From: Rattus norvegicus
Taxonomy: Eukaryota > Chordata > Mammalia > Rodentia > Muridae
Direction of reading: 5' to 3'
Length of the DNA stretch: 64,000 nt
Assembly (NCBI RefSeq): GCF_036323735.1
Contig: NC_086028.1
Coordinates: 23,215,001-23,279,000 of the forward strand
In this document: piece after piece, positions 22,216-35,456 of the stretch
How positions within the stretch are numbered: position 1 is the stretch's first letter
Layout: each line of letters opens with the position of its first letter
Position numbers and translations under genes: made by a program
Notes under the pieces: model-generated
The model's database searches: none
Told to the model about the DNA's origin: nothing
What the model saw: the letters and a program-made list of their open reading frames with translations, nothing else

Positions 22216-24350
22216 AGTTCATCGGTTCATTGATTGACAAGAAGGGTTTTCTTTGTGTTTAAATGGATCACTCATTGTACATCATGTGTATTATTACCTT
22301 CTCTATTACAGCTGGAAATACCTTCTTGATATCCTCTATCCCATCTCTTCAATTTTTTAGCTAGCTTCTTTGCTTGTAATGACTGATTACCAATCATTAG
22401 CCTCTCAGCTGTTGTATGTAGATAGCAATGGGATATGTTTCCTGGAAATAAAACATAGCTGGATCTTAATTTTTAATCCCTTCAGTTAGTCTTCATCTTT
22501 TAATTTGTTGGGTGATTCCATTTGTTATTGAGAGGTATTTTCCATTTCCTATGGTTCTTAGTGCTCGTTTTTCTCTATTATTGGCAACTCTTTTCTTGTG
22601 GTGCTAGTGTTAGATTTTGCTTGTTTTTTTTTTAATTAGATACAATAGATTCTTGTCCAAATCTCTCACATTACTCCTATTTTATAATATGTTGTTTCCT
22701 ATATTTTCAAAAATGAGACTGCTTTTTGTCTTCATTTATAGTAGTTATTAAGCATTTTTTCAATGCTGGGTTAGTTGTAATCAATCGCTTTAATTTGTCC
22801 TTATCATGAAATAGCCTTTTTTCCTCCATCAATTAAAGATAATTAGTCTCTCTTGTGGAACTCTCTGTACACTTAGAAAAAGAATTTGGAATACTGACCT
22901 TACAGAATCTAAACCAAGAGTCTCCTTCTCACATCCAGCTTCCAAGGTACCAGAAAATACTATGCACAATGCCAAGGGAAGGAATTATTTAATAGTCCTA
23001 CCCAGTTTTGATACCAGGTGACCAACAATGGACTGCATGTTAAGATATCTATAAAGGTGTAGAAAGTGGCGCTGACGTGTTTCTGGCAACCAACAGATGT
23101 CTAATTGAACTCATATTCCACTCAACAAAAGGGAAGCCATGTCTGCCTCTAGAAAATCATCTAACCTGTCTGAGCAAGATTGACCATGGACATGAAAATA
23201 GAATTTACTGCCCTAGCTTTGCCAGATGAGCACGATTTCTTACTATATTATAAAACTTGTATACCAACTTTCACCTTGTATATAGTGAACAGCTTTTTAT
23301 ATAGTAAATGGAGACCAATACAAACAAGCAAGCAAGCAAATAGACAAACACAATAACGCAATTGAAGATAATGAAGAAACCAATAGATTTTGGGTAACCC
23401 AGCCCCCAATTGATACATCTATAGCATGGTTCCTGTATCGGTGGATGCAGATCATAGACTGTGGTATGGAAAAGCTATAAGAACAAGAATATGTTCTTAT
23501 AGCAAGACAGCAGTTGAGTACTGAGGCGGGAGGGGGCATCTACCATGGATAAATTCCCTAATTCTTTGTTATGTATATTTTGAATTCTAAACACATCTTA
23601 TGGTTGACTATTCATTGTTTTCCTCAAATTTTGAAGATTTTTCTGTACTGTTTTCATTGAAAAAATTGTCTATGGTCTTTGACTTTGTCTCTACTATGAG
23701 TAGACTTTTATATCAGTCTTTTTAATGAGTTATTAGAAGTTTAGATCAGACCACAGTATTTCTTTTCCTTTCTATATGCTTGAGAGCACTATTGTGCTAA
23801 TCTTCTCCTATATATTTTATTTCCTTTCTTCTCTTTACTCTTGCTTGGGGGTAATCTTGTTCATTTTTTAAATTATTATTATTGTCATACTGAATTACTC
23901 TTACTTTATGCAATTTTCTGAATCTCAAAATTTTTTTCACTGAATTTTATTCTCCACAGTTCCAAATTCCTCCTGTAGTCACTCACCATTTTGTCTACTT
24001 GAGAACCTCTCTTATCTAGGTCCTCCATTTATTTTCTTAACTGATTCATGTGACTGGAATTTTCTATGTGGTCATAGGTTCTTTTGAAAAGAAGTATTCT
24101 AAATATCTCAAGTATTTCCCTGGCATTGTCAGTTCTCTCATTATTTTTGTTTCTAGCTCTGAATTCTGAGCTTGTGGGGAAATTTACCAGTGGACAGTTC
24201 CATACTATTTTCATTGTTTTGTTTTGCTTTGAACACCTTTTGCAAAGAAGGTTTCCTCCACCACTCCCTATAAGTCTCTTGTCTTGCTTGATTATTTTCT
24301 TTTATGTGAGCTCACTTGATGGTTCCTACTGGGAACAAAATGTTTGACAG
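22216..24350 (-). other. T-rich region, possibly an ancient L1 in minus orientation
   Basis: The plus strand is T-rich and studded with phrases that resemble antisense L1 coding sequence (for example the cattttgtctacttgag and gtctttgactttgtct stretches). No aligned reference copy exists in the window, so this is only a suggestion. A perfect 12-base inverted repeat lies at 23474-23503. Confidence 0.25.
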
Positions 24351-25114
24351 CAGCCCCAGGGTTAACTTGAAGGGCCCTCTGTACTTTACTTAAATGTGTG
24401 ATAAGATTCAGAGATGGTGTAATGCACTGAGTTCCCCCACCACAATCCCTGATGTTTTATGTAATTCCTTCAGTTAATCATGTAGATGGGACTGTGTGGG
24501 GAAGCATAAGAATCTGTCAGGCTCAAGCTCCTTTAAGATACTTCTGCTGACTCTACTGCTTGCTCTCCTTGTATGATAATAACTCTTAACAATCATTTAA
24601 AAAATATGTATAATTCTTTCAGTAACACAGAAAAATTAAGTAGTGGCTGATTTACAATGCATTACCAATCTTCAAAAAAGTAGTTGCATCTCTTACATGA
24701 TGTGCACTATAGTGTCCATGGCAGGTGTTAAAATTTTGGAACTTCTCTTCTAACTAATATCTTTGGCATGTTGACTATTTAGTAATTCCTTCTTATTGCC
24801 TGTCCCTGGGGACCCACAATTCTATTTGCTTGTCTAAGTTTTACCTCTTAGGTTTTACATAAATGAGGTACTATAGTATGCTAACTCATCCTTTGTGCTG
24901 TGCTATACATCTCTGGTATGCCCCAGAGTTCTTTATAAGGAATACTTGCTTCCCATGGAAACACCAGTTAGAGAACAAGAAACAGGGCTCAGTGAGAAGC
25001 CTTATCTTTGACAGCACATCTGTAGAAATTATTATGGAACTTGACTCTTCCCTTCTTTTATATGTGAATAATAAGTTGCATGTGTTTTTTCTCCACCACA
25101 ATTTGGTCAACATT
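24351..25114. other. Unique-looking DNA, nothing recognised
   Basis: No exon, RNA gene or clear repeat could be supported. Confidence 0.35.
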
Positions 25115-25250
25115 GCTATCCAGCACCACGCCTGAGACTCGCAGCTAGGAGCCAATTGGTACTGTACCACGATCTCCAAAACCATGAACCCGGAATAAAA
25201 CATTATCTTTACGTCATGACTTTCTCAAGTCTTTGCTTTTGTAATAGCAT
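25115..25250 (+). repeat. LTR/MaLR-like repeat fragment, low certainty
   Basis: The order caccacgcctgag, ccatgaacccggaataaaac, tgactttctcaagtctttgc, gtaatagcatg resembles the 3' end of old rodent LTR-type repeats with an aataaa-like signal. Confidence 0.35.
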
Positions 25251-25872
25251 GTTAAATAAGATGGTAAAATTATTCCAGAATTGGGGTGTTTAAAATTCTG
25301 TCTGAGAAGGGTAAGAAGCCTTTGAGATTGGTTTTCTAGATGAATTTAGAAGAGGTTGGATGAATGGATTAGAGAAAACCTAGATTTAAAATGTAACAAG
25401 TGTTTTCTGTGGGGGTCTAGCATACTAGAACAGAAATAGGAACATGGGTTGTAAAGACTGGACTGAAGAGGTTTCAGAAGACTCTCTAGAGAATTAGACT
25501 ACTCAAGTTGATACTTGCTAAACAGTGGCGAAAAATTAAACTTCACTCATGTCATAAGGCTTGGTGTAAGGCCAACCTTAAAGGTTAGAAACTTGTTTAT
25601 CTGTCAGAGAGTATTTCAAGGAGACAAAGGCTCAAAGTGCTACCTGGTTATAATTGGGTGTCTTAAAGCCACATTTACAGAGACAGTTGGGTAAATAGAG
25701 ATTCAGAAAGACATAAAATGCTTGGTGGATTGACTAGAAAAGTAAACCTTCTAAATGTTCAGCCAGAGAGGCTATTTTATTAGTACGGTTAAATACAAAG
25801 AATCAAACAAGCACACTGAAATGGACTAATAAGAAGTATGAGTCACAATTATTCATCTTAAAATCACCAAGG
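25251..25872. other. Unique-looking DNA, nothing recognised
   Basis: No gene or repeat is supported here. Confidence 0.4.
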
Positions 25873-26108
25873 CCAGGCCTGGAGAGATGACTCAGCATTT
25901 AGAATCATTGAGGCTTCTACTGCAGGGACTGATTGACTTATAGTACCCACATGATGACATACAACTGTCTTCAATTCCAGTCTTCAGTGACCTATCTTAT
26001 CCACGCCACCCGTCCCCAGTCTCTACAAGCACTAGGTATGCATATAGTACAAGAGCATTGACACTGGCAAAATAGCCATCATATTATATAAATATTAAAA
26101 ATTAAAGA
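25873..26108 (+). mobile_element. B3-type SINE
   Basis: The head reads ggcctggagagatgactcag, the tRNA-derived start shared by B2/B3. A middle part with an acccacatgatg block and a tail with an A-rich attaaaaattaaag end follow. Strongly diverged. Confidence 0.75.
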
Positions 26109-26715
26109 ATGCCAAGACCATTCCACCTATCAAAGATTCGGGTTGTAAAATGTATACTTTAATAGATTTTCATTAAAAAAATCCTAGGTAACTTGTTTGT
26201 CCAAAACAACCAGGGAATCACTGCCAGTCAGTGCTCTCATTGCTTTGGAGGCATGCAGACTACAAGCCTTCTAATGTCATGGGGGATTGGCCAAGTTGCT
26301 GCAGGCATCTTGAGAGATCATTAAGGATTCTGTAAGATTTCAAGTCCTGTAAGCAGCTCCTTACAGATCTTATGGAATTCTGGAAATGAAGCTGGAGCCT
26401 CGGTGGAGAACTATATAAAATCAGAGGAGAGAGCAGTAAGCGTCACCATCAGTGAAAGGAAGTTATGAACACTAAGCAGAGTCAGCTTCAGAGAATACTA
26501 ATGTGAACTTTAAACTGCAAACTTGTAAAAAAAAAGTTGGGGGCAGGGGTTCCAAACCCTTAGTGCACCACGCCCTACACAAAATACAAAATGGTGGTCA
26601 TGGACCTATTGAATTTAATTTCTAACATGCTTGGATTTGGCTTTCCTTTAAAGTAATACATCCTTGCCACTTCACAAATCTACTGTTTTAAATAGGAAAG
26701 TTCATTCTGTAAATT
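26109..26715. other. Unique-looking DNA, nothing recognised
   Basis: No gene or repeat is supported. Confidence 0.4.
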
Positions 26716-26788
26716 TCTTTCTTCTCTTCCTTCCTTCCTTCCTTCCTTCCTTCCTTCCTTCTTTCATTCTTTCTTTCTTTTCTTTTTT
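26716..26788. repeat. (TTCC)n/(TTTC)n microsatellite
   Basis: A TTCC array flanked by TTTC-type repeats, ending in a T run. Confidence 0.95.
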
Positions 26789-26842
26789 CAGTTATTAAGA
26801 AGCTCCATGGAATTTTTAGTTTCATTGAAAACATTTTGTTTG

Positions 26843-27003
26843 AGGGGCTGGAGAGATTAAAAGCACTGTCAGCTGTTTTTCTGAACCCACATGGCCACTC
26901 ACACCTGTCTATAACTTCAATTCCAGGGTGATGGACACCTTCACACAGACAGACATGCTGGTAAAATATCAATGCACATAAATTAAATAAATCATTAAAA
27001 AAA
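26843..27003 (+). mobile_element. B3/B2-type SINE
   Basis: Head ggggctggagagattaaaag (with an internal deletion), then gaacccacatggccactcac, ttcaattccagggtgatgga, cacacagacagacatgctgg and an A-rich tail ending near 27003. Confidence 0.85.
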
Positions 27004-27054
27004 TCAAGTCCAACTCAGAGTGATTTGAAGAGAAGCAAAACGTCTTAGCTGTCT

Positions 27055-27105
27055 GCTTCTGTTTGTTTGTTTTTGTTTTCCTTTTTGTTTTGTTTTGTTT
27101 TTCTG
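27055..27105. repeat. (GTTT)n/(GTTTT)n low-complexity run
   Basis: T-rich repeats of GTTT and GTTTT. Confidence 0.85.
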
Positions 27106-27354
27106 ATTCTGTTGAGCTTTGAAGTCATTTGGTCACCTAACAGTGGGACCTATATGTTTGGCCACCTATCAAATCAGTTTCCTCCTCTTTGATTCTTACA
27201 AAATATAATCTCTTCCTACATTTTTACTTTGTTCCCACGATTTTTTCAACTTCTATTCCTTACCTCAGCCACTTCCTATATTTTGTGATGCAAAATGATG
27301 ATCTCTTACCTTCTGGATTGGTAATTTTTACTACACAAGCTTCTGAAGACCAAG

Positions 27355-27510
27355 AAATAAACAAAGAAAAAAAAACCCTCAAAACCAAAAAGCAGCAAAA
27401 AAAGTAAATAAATAAATAAATAAGTAAACCAAAACCCCACAACAAACCAAACCAAACCAACAACACAAAAGCCCACCAAACAAAACAACCAAACCCACAA
27501 ACAAACAATT
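27355..27510. repeat. A/C-rich low-complexity tract (AAAT, CCAAA units)
   Basis: The run contains AAAT repeats at about 27404-27424 and CCAAA-like repeats around 27440-27490. It has almost no G or T over about 100 bp on the plus strand. The minus-strand Phe/Trp-rich frames are artefacts. Confidence 0.85.
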
Positions 27511-30500
27511 TTCATCCTATAGTACAAGAAGTGGGAAGGTGAACGAGGCTGTTGAAGTTTCATGAAGTGGGTTTTCATGTTTGTGAAAAGATGAAGAGCT
27601 GAGAGCTGAGCTTAGAAAGGCAGAATACTATTGACTATGTCCAATGTTGGGCTGAAAGGGAAGTTTGGATAAAACACAGATGGAAACCGTGATGTCCATG
27701 TTTTCATCAACTTGATCATGTTTTCCTTTCCCAGGTCTTAGTAATTACAGTATGATCTCATTTGTAGATATATTGATTTTTAATTATATGTATTCATGGA
27801 AGGACAAATAATGAGCTAGAGCCATGTCCTTTGGCTCTGGGATTATGAACAGATGTCAACATTGTGACCTGGATCCTGGGATCCGAAGTCTTTCTCTCTA
27901 CAAACGGAGTGAGTCTTTGTAATCAATAAGCCTAGTGTTACAACATTTGACTCATGACAAGAATACTTTTCCTCTTACAGTAATTTTCTCTTCAATTTAA
28001 ATGACAGAAAGTCCATAGCTATTATGGAAACAACAGAGAAGATTTTTAAGATTATTTTCAAATTTTCTAAAAATACAATATATCTTGACCATATTCTTTC
28101 TCCTCCTCCATCTCTTCCAATAGCTGTTGACTATACTAGCAATTTTCAACACCTTTATCCAATGTTATCCTTAAATAGCATGGAGGTGATATTTATAATG
28201 ATAAACAAATATAAATAGAACTTGGAAAATGAAGTGTTTTAAAATAGTATTATAATTACATTTATGTGAAAAGAAATTATACTGCTTATTTACATTATGG
28301 AAATAATAAAAATAACTCAACTCTGAGAAAGCTCTCTAGTGGTTTTAGAATAAAATGGTCAGGGGAATACCAGTTTTGCTACAATCATGCTGAAGTTACC
28401 CTTAAATGCATACAAACATTCCTTTTTATTCAAAAAGAAAAATAAAGAAAATGATATCTTCCAAAAGTTACTATGTAATTTCATAGCATAAAAGTGAATG
28501 AGGGTAAAACCCAAATGATATTTTCCAGAATACTTGAACGTTCTCTTTTCTCACAGCACATTGAAGTCTAGGAAAGTCTAATAAGAAAAAAAAGTAACCA
28601 AATTAGGAGAGAGAAGCATAATAATATAGTACTAGTGTATGATAATGAGAGAACCAAAATTCCTTGTATCTATGAGATGACCACAGACATCTCTGAAACA
28701 GCTCACAGAGAGAAAATCTCTTGAGAGAAGAAATGAATGCAGTCAAGTATCAATCTCTGAGGCGAGTGATGGGAGAATCAAGCTTAGGCAAACACCAGGA
28801 AGATAATCCCAGAGCTAAGGCTAAGAATTTGCACATAGCCCCTGTGCTAAGCAAAGAGGTACAGTGAAGTGTGCTCAGAGCCTGTGTACTAGGGTCAGAG
28901 AGGTAACATCCAATTTAGGGATCAATTCAGGTAAGATGGGGCTCTCACAGCGATCTGGGATGCTTAGAGCTTGTCTCCTAGCAGCTCTTACTGGAGTATG
29001 GATTGTATCACAAAGCAGGACTTCTTAAGTTCAGCCACAAGCAGAAGCCTGAGGAATCCTAAATATTTCAGGACAACCAAGAACATGAAATAGATATAGA
29101 AAAAAATATCTTCAAGTTGGATCTGGGCACAGGAACATAACTTTTGCGATCCCCACAATACAGATCCTGAGGCTCAGGTCATATACAACTCTAATTCATT
29201 GTACTTTCCATTCCTACACGACTGGTGGAATCATAGATAACAAGGATAACCAAGGACATCAGCATGGCTTTCCTAGGATATAGACTATGCTTCACTAAGT
29301 ATAGCAAAGCCAGTTTCAGTCATTTCTACTTAAGATCCCCTCCTACCTTTACAAAACCCCCTTCTGCTTCAGTCTACACAGGGACATGGTTCCATCACTT
29401 CCGTTATCCAGAATCTTTCTTTCTAGATATCGTCTTACTTGAAGAACTTCTAGGTGGTCTTTCTGCTGAACTCTGTCAGGCTGTCATCATCACCAGAGAC
29501 AGTGTGGGTCATGGTCAGTGTTACTTTTGAGCTAAATCTGATGTAAGCTTTCAAACCCTTTTCTTACATAACTAAATTATTTTGATACTCAGAACTACTT
29601 ATCTCTGAAAAATAGCCCAGGCCTTTTAGCCTGATGGTTATGGTAATGAATATATTCATGAGAGAAGGGAAAGAGTAACAGGGTAAAGGAAGTCAGGTCT
29701 AAGTGTGGGAAAACACTGTTTTTGATGTCTACATGAGAAATGTCACCTCCAAGGAGGCAAAAAGGTTGCAGGTGATTGACTGGGTGAACAGGTTAAGAGA
29801 AATCCACCTCTCTGCTTCTCCACCTCTCCCTCCAAGATCTTGTGCTAATTACAACTAAGAGGGGTGAGGATAAGGACTGGCAACTTATTTTCAGTTCTTA
29901 AAGTTTGCTCAGCTCTCATCGTGAGCATCACGGTTTCAATTATTCTCGATTTCGGAGTGGGAGACTGGGTGAGATTGAGTTTCTTTCAACTTCTAAAGGT
30001 AAACGTTCTTTCTTGTGTGGGATTTTGACTTTGCCTGAATTCCTGTGTCTGAAACAGCTCCCCAATGAAGTTTAAAAGAAGTCAGTGATAATTTCATCAG
30101 ACATGTAGGAAGTTCCTTGATTTAATTAATGAAATTACTACTGAAGTCTGTGTTTCAAAGCGAGGTTACCAATTCCTTGACAGGTGACTTGACTTTCAAC
30201 ATTTTCAAGTCCTGGTAGAAACTGGAATTCATTTAGCAAGCATGAGGGGATGATTTGGAAGACATCACTGATATTAGAGATAACGTAAAGTAAATATAAA
30301 ATAGTATTGAAATGTAAGAGGGTTACCACTATCCACCTTTCATCTTCTAGGACAGTATTCCCATTGGCCCTTCTGCCATAAATGACTTCTTTGCAGTCCA
30401 TTGATCCTTTCCATTGCATACCCTGTAAACCTTCAGGACTAAATCCTGACCTTTAACCTCATTTCACTTCGATCCACACAGCCATCATCTTCCTTTGTAG

Positions 30501-31009
30501 ACTCATCTAGTTTGGTGGCCATTAGTGACCTAGGCAATATATTTAACATTCATAATATCATCCCCAGTATTTTCCCTAAAATTCAGAATCATACACCAAA
30601 CTGCTGGTTTGATATGAGTCTATGCCACATAATTGGCCTTTTGTCCTTAAAGTGTTAGTAGTCATTATGCAAAATCGTGGACTTCATTATTAACCTCTTT
30701 GGTTGATACATTTCTCTTCCCATTTATGTTCTTCTTTCTCCAATAATCTCAATAATCTATTTTGATTCCATTCACATATCCTCCCACCTTCATCTATTGA
30801 TATAGATGTAGATAATACATATCCATATATGTATAGATGAATGCATATATTTATCTAAGTGCTCTATATGAGAATAAATACGGCACTTACGTTTCTGAGT
30901 GTGACATACTTTGTATAAATAATGATCTCCGGTTGCACTATTTTCCTACAAATGTTATGATTTAGCCGTGCACGGCGAACGAAAGAAGCAAATAGGATTA
31001 AAAAATACA
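27511..31009. other. About 3.5 kb of unique-looking DNA, nothing recognised
   Basis: AT-rich, no clear repeat or exon. Open frames of up to about 93 codons (e.g. 29264-29530 plus, 30138-30419 minus) carry no recognisable domain. Confidence 0.4.
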
Positions 31010-31242
31010 TGTCTGGAGAGACGGCTCAGCAGGTAAAGAGCACTCGTTGCTCTTCCAGAGGATGTTAGTTTAGTTCGCAGCGCCTTTGTCAGTCACCTCA
31101 CAACTTTCTAAAGATCTGGCTCCAAAGGAACTGAAGCCTGGCCTGTGTAGACTCCTGCACTCACTTTTGTGTATCTACACGTACACGTACACTCCAACAC
31201 AAAATCCAAACATAAAAACGAATCCCTGTTAAAAATTAAAAG
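31010..31242 (+). mobile_element. B3/B2-type SINE
   Basis: Head gtctggagagacggctcagc, then ggtaaagagcactcgttgct and cttccagaggatgttag, a diverged B-box region, and an A-rich tail near 31215-31242. Confidence 0.85.
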
Positions 31243-34200
31243 GAATGAAACAATAACACCAAAGAAAACTGGATGGTTGACAGTCTAGTTCTTCCTCAGA
31301 TATTGATAGGTACAATGCTCAGGTGGCTGACTGTAGGTCCTTTGATATTATAATGTTAGATTGAGATCACTATGTTCACACCCCAATTCACGAATTTGTA
31401 TCCTTTGTCATTCTGGTCTGTTCAGTAAACTTCCAAACCTATTTTCTCTTATAACTTTAACATATTCATGTGATTATATTTTCCCTAATATATTTTGTAT
31501 ACTTTAGTAAGTTTTTAAGTGGTACCCTTTTAGCTTAATGTATTTATATGTCCGTGCCTCTCAGATGGTATTGGACAGGAAGTAGTATGTATGTGTAGAA
31601 TAAGATGTAGTATTCTTTAGCCTGTGTGTTTTCACTCAAAATGAAGAAAAGTAATTCTAGGAGAACCACTGTCATCCAGGGTAAGGTACAGCCTAAGAAT
31701 CATTGATTATACAATATGGAAGAATTTATCGTAAGAAATAGTCTGATTGCAACATTCACCAGTAACTCATTTGAGAGAAAATTGAACAAATTTTTATGCT
31801 CAGTTTAGGAAGATTGGATATGGAAACTTGGGAACTTAGGAAACTTGGCTTGTGGGAAATACCAAGTATTTACCTCACTATGGTCTTTCTACAACAGGCG
31901 CAATGAGAAGTGTTTGACAAATGGGTGGAAAAGGTGGAACTTGATCTCATCACCTAACTTCAACACAGGCTCCAAATATAGATACTTACTGAATATAAAC
32001 TACTTAACTATCAATGGCAAAAGGCTATGCAGCAATCACGTCCTGCCTCGGACGTGTTCAAATAGGTTGTTACAAAAAAAATCATAAGGGTTGCAATATT
32101 AAGAGTTTATGCTTGTATAAGATCTATAAATACTTCATCCTCTGAAATCTGAAGTGATGTCCTCAAATGTCTTTTACTAACCTCTCTGTGATTCAGTTTT
32201 CTCATTTCAGAGAGGAGAGGTGACTTCCATTGTCACATGATTCTAGGACTAGGGATATGCTGCACTTAAACTCCCTGATGTCAAAATTTTACAAATTCTC
32301 ACTATCTTCTTTTACACCCTTCTGACATTACACACAGATAACCCCAAACATTTGCAAATTCAGCAATGGTATCTCATTGTATCCCCCCACTCCCTACTTA
32401 ATAAAATTTCCTGGGCTTGAAGCTTGCTATGAAGTTACTCTCAAGACTTTGCTCTTATTCTGGTAATTTAATCTTCTTTCCTCTTCTTCATAATTCAATT
32501 TTGTCGACCTTTTCTTCAGGGGAATTTAAAATTTACTACCACAACTACTTAATAGGCTGCTTCTTGTGATAAGGGGATAAGAAATTTACTTTTGGGGACA
32601 TGTGCTGACTTCCTCATGGAGACCATTTAGCCTGCTTACTGCTGACCTCAGGATTCTACAACTTCAAAATGTTAATGGCTTCTAAAATGTAAGGAATTCT
32701 TAACTTCCACTGAACGTTCACCTGTGTGTACGTCACAGGAGTGAACATTTTTACAACTCAGAACTATTTTCTTAAAAATTTATGGTATTTTCAATTTTAA
32801 AAATAATCAGCTCTTATTATTTATTTTTGTTCAAATGTATTAAACACTACCATTCATATTATATATATATAATGATTATTTAGTATATAGTTATAGGTAA
32901 GCATTAGTAATGAGCACCATGATCCATGATGACCTAGCGTAGAGACAAAAAAATAGAAATATATATTTTTGGGTAGATTTAAGTATAAGTAACACTGTTA
33001 TGCATCTCTTTTGTTATGTAGATGGTACAAAACAGAGATTATATTAACAGGGAAAATGGAGGAATTTATTGGTCATAATAAAGTTAAACATATTAGCATA
33101 TAATACATGATGTTAGATAACTTATAGGTTCTGAGATAAAAGTTCCATATTGTGGTGTGAAGAAAAAAAGAAAAGTAGTATTTAAATCAGGTCTTGAAAC
33201 ATGAAATTTGCTCATTCAGTTTAGATATTTTATGGAGAAATATTTTAGAATTAGAAATACAATTGAAAATTTGGAATTAGTATTTGAAACTGTAAATAAA
33301 ACCAAGGACATCATATCAATATGCACCATATGCCGAAAATCCAAGTGGCTGGTTTTCAGAACACACCTCTTTTCACTGTCATACTCTAAGTAGGACTCTC
33401 TAGAAATTTCTTCTCTAGTCTGTGGAAACTTCCGCTGTACCACATGAAGTATATAGAGAACTTCACCTATATCTGCCTATGAAATCTGGAATCTGTCTTT
33501 GGAGTCTATATGTAGCAGGTTAGTTCTGTAAGCTAAAGAGCAATGTGGCATAGATGCTACTTGGCCAGTGTGAAGAACCTGCATACAGAGATGCTTGACA
33601 TCATTCTTCTTCTCCCGCATTTGGGTTCAAGCCAATGTATTATCTCATTTAAGAGTATGGAGGACAGAGGATGCATGGTATATAGACAAGAAGCCCATGT
33701 AATGGTGATTACACTATCCTCCACCACGGTGCATTCACATAGAGAGTAGGTATATTTTAAGAGAAAGAATAAAAGTTTTAATCAGACTATGGAAAAATTT
33801 ATAATTTACTGTTTGAGATAAAAAAATAAACTCCCATTGCCTAAAAGTCTAAGTATACTGTTAAATTCATATCTTTCAAAAACTGTTAATGATTCCTTTT
33901 CTACTTCCCTTTAGACAACAAGATGAAAGGAAAGAATCAAAGCTATTTTAGGCCAGCATCAAATGTATATAAACACCTTAAGATTTGCAAATATAAAGTA
34001 TTCATGTCATTAGAGAGAAGGAATTGAAATATAGAGATCTCCAGTATGAGAGCTTGGTGATTGGAATCCAGGGTGATTTGTGTTCATACTCTTTGAACCA
34101 GTTAGTGATGGCAGGTACAGTGCAGAGCACTTCAGCTCTCCTGCAGGTGGATTCAGAAATCGCTTTATTGAAAATGGGCTATTAATTGTAAGATTCAATG

Positions 34201-34610
34201 TCAAGACAGCAAACTTCATTTCATTGGTGGGGCTATTCATCTGTCTACAACTTTATGCTAGTTTAGCTTGACATAAAAGAACTTCTAGGTAATAACACAA
34301 GGCAGATCCTATAGCAGGGGGGATCAAATCAACCCTTTCACACTCAGAACAGAAGTAACTTTAAGGCATACAGGGACAGGAAAGATGAGGTGAAATAAAA
34401 GGAATCTGCTAGGGAACAAGAAAAATACCAGGAGAAAATGCTTTACGTTTACTTCAGTTTTTCTTAGCACTTCTCTGATGCTCGGCATGTAAGGAAAGGA
34501 AAGTATATCAGTTTGTATCTATTTTATTGAATGGGTCAGACATTGTAAGGTTAAAAACAAGAAAACATTTATTTTTCCTTTAGCTAGGAGTGGAACCATA
34601 GGATGAACCT
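31243..34610. other. About 3.4 kb of unique-looking AT-rich DNA
   Basis: No exon is recognised. A stretch at about 32178-32215 (cctctctgtgattcagtttt and following) resembles the core of an ancient MIR SINE but is too short to assert. A TA-rich run lies near 32859-32872. Confidence 0.4.
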
Positions 34611-34611
34611 T

Positions 34612-34705
<94 letters not shown>

Positions 34706-34752
34706 CAGAGACAGAGACAGAGACAGGGACAGACAGAGACAGAGAAACAGAG
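34611..34752. repeat. Compound (GT)n-(GA)n-(GACAGA)n microsatellite
   Basis: GT units at 34611-34635, GA units to about 34686, then GACAGA hexamers to about 34752. The Glu/Arg-rich and Ser/Leu-rich frames across it are artefacts. Confidence 0.96.
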
Positions 34753-34861
34753 AAAGAGATGGAGAAAGTCAAGAGTTTAGCTTAAAGACTTGTCTCAGTT
34801 ACAAGGGCAAACATCCTAACTTAAAGATGCAAATGTTTTCACAGTCTGGATAGAGAAAATA

Positions 34862-35290
34862 ATGTTACAGTACAAATCTGAGGCCAATGGCCTAGAGACA
34901 CGGGGGAAAGGCTGTGAGAGATCAAATCCAAGCGGTACATGACACATCCTTCATGATTGCTCAGGAAATGAATACTCTTTTGTCCTGGTGCCTCTAACTT
35001 GGTTCAGGAGCCTCACTCCCCTAATGGAGGGCAATCTGCTTTTCGACAAGTAGTGTTTCATGCAATTAGAAAGGTGAGCAAAGCCTGTAGACGTTGGGTG
35101 GCTCCATTATCTGAACACCCAGAAATCATGTTAGAGTTCCAATCTGAGGCCACTGGCCTGGAGACCCGGTGTTGAGAGTGCATAGGAAGTCAAGGCAAAA
35201 TGGCACCTTGGTCAGGGAAGATGTGTTTTCTTACGCACATTCCTCTAATTTGTTTCACAAACCTCATTAAGAACTCCTCTCTAAGTTATA
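34862..35290 (+). repeat. Diverged direct duplication, offset about 266 bp
   Basis: The block at 34862 (atgttacag...aatctgaggccaatggcct...gagacacgg) recurs at 35128 (atgttagag...aatctgaggccactggcct...gagacccgg). Further on, cctctaacttggttcaggag-cctca in the first unit matches cctctaatttgtttcacaaacctca in the second. The two units are diverged in between. I do not recognise the family. Confidence 0.7.
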
Positions 35291-35387
35291 TAAAATGTAG
35301 GTGTATAGGCATATCATGACCAGCCTACTTCTCATTTCTAATAGTGTGTACACATCACTACACAACTACAGTAATACACATAGGCAC

Positions 35388-35398
35388 ATACACACACA

Positions 35399-35452
<54 letters not shown>
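35388..35452. repeat. (CA)n microsatellite
   Basis: About 30 CA units with one TA interruption. Confidence 0.97.

Positions 35453-35456
<4 letters not shown>

Noticed and set aside
32178..32225. MIR SINE core
   Set aside because: Only one short block resembles MIR, which is not enough to annotate.
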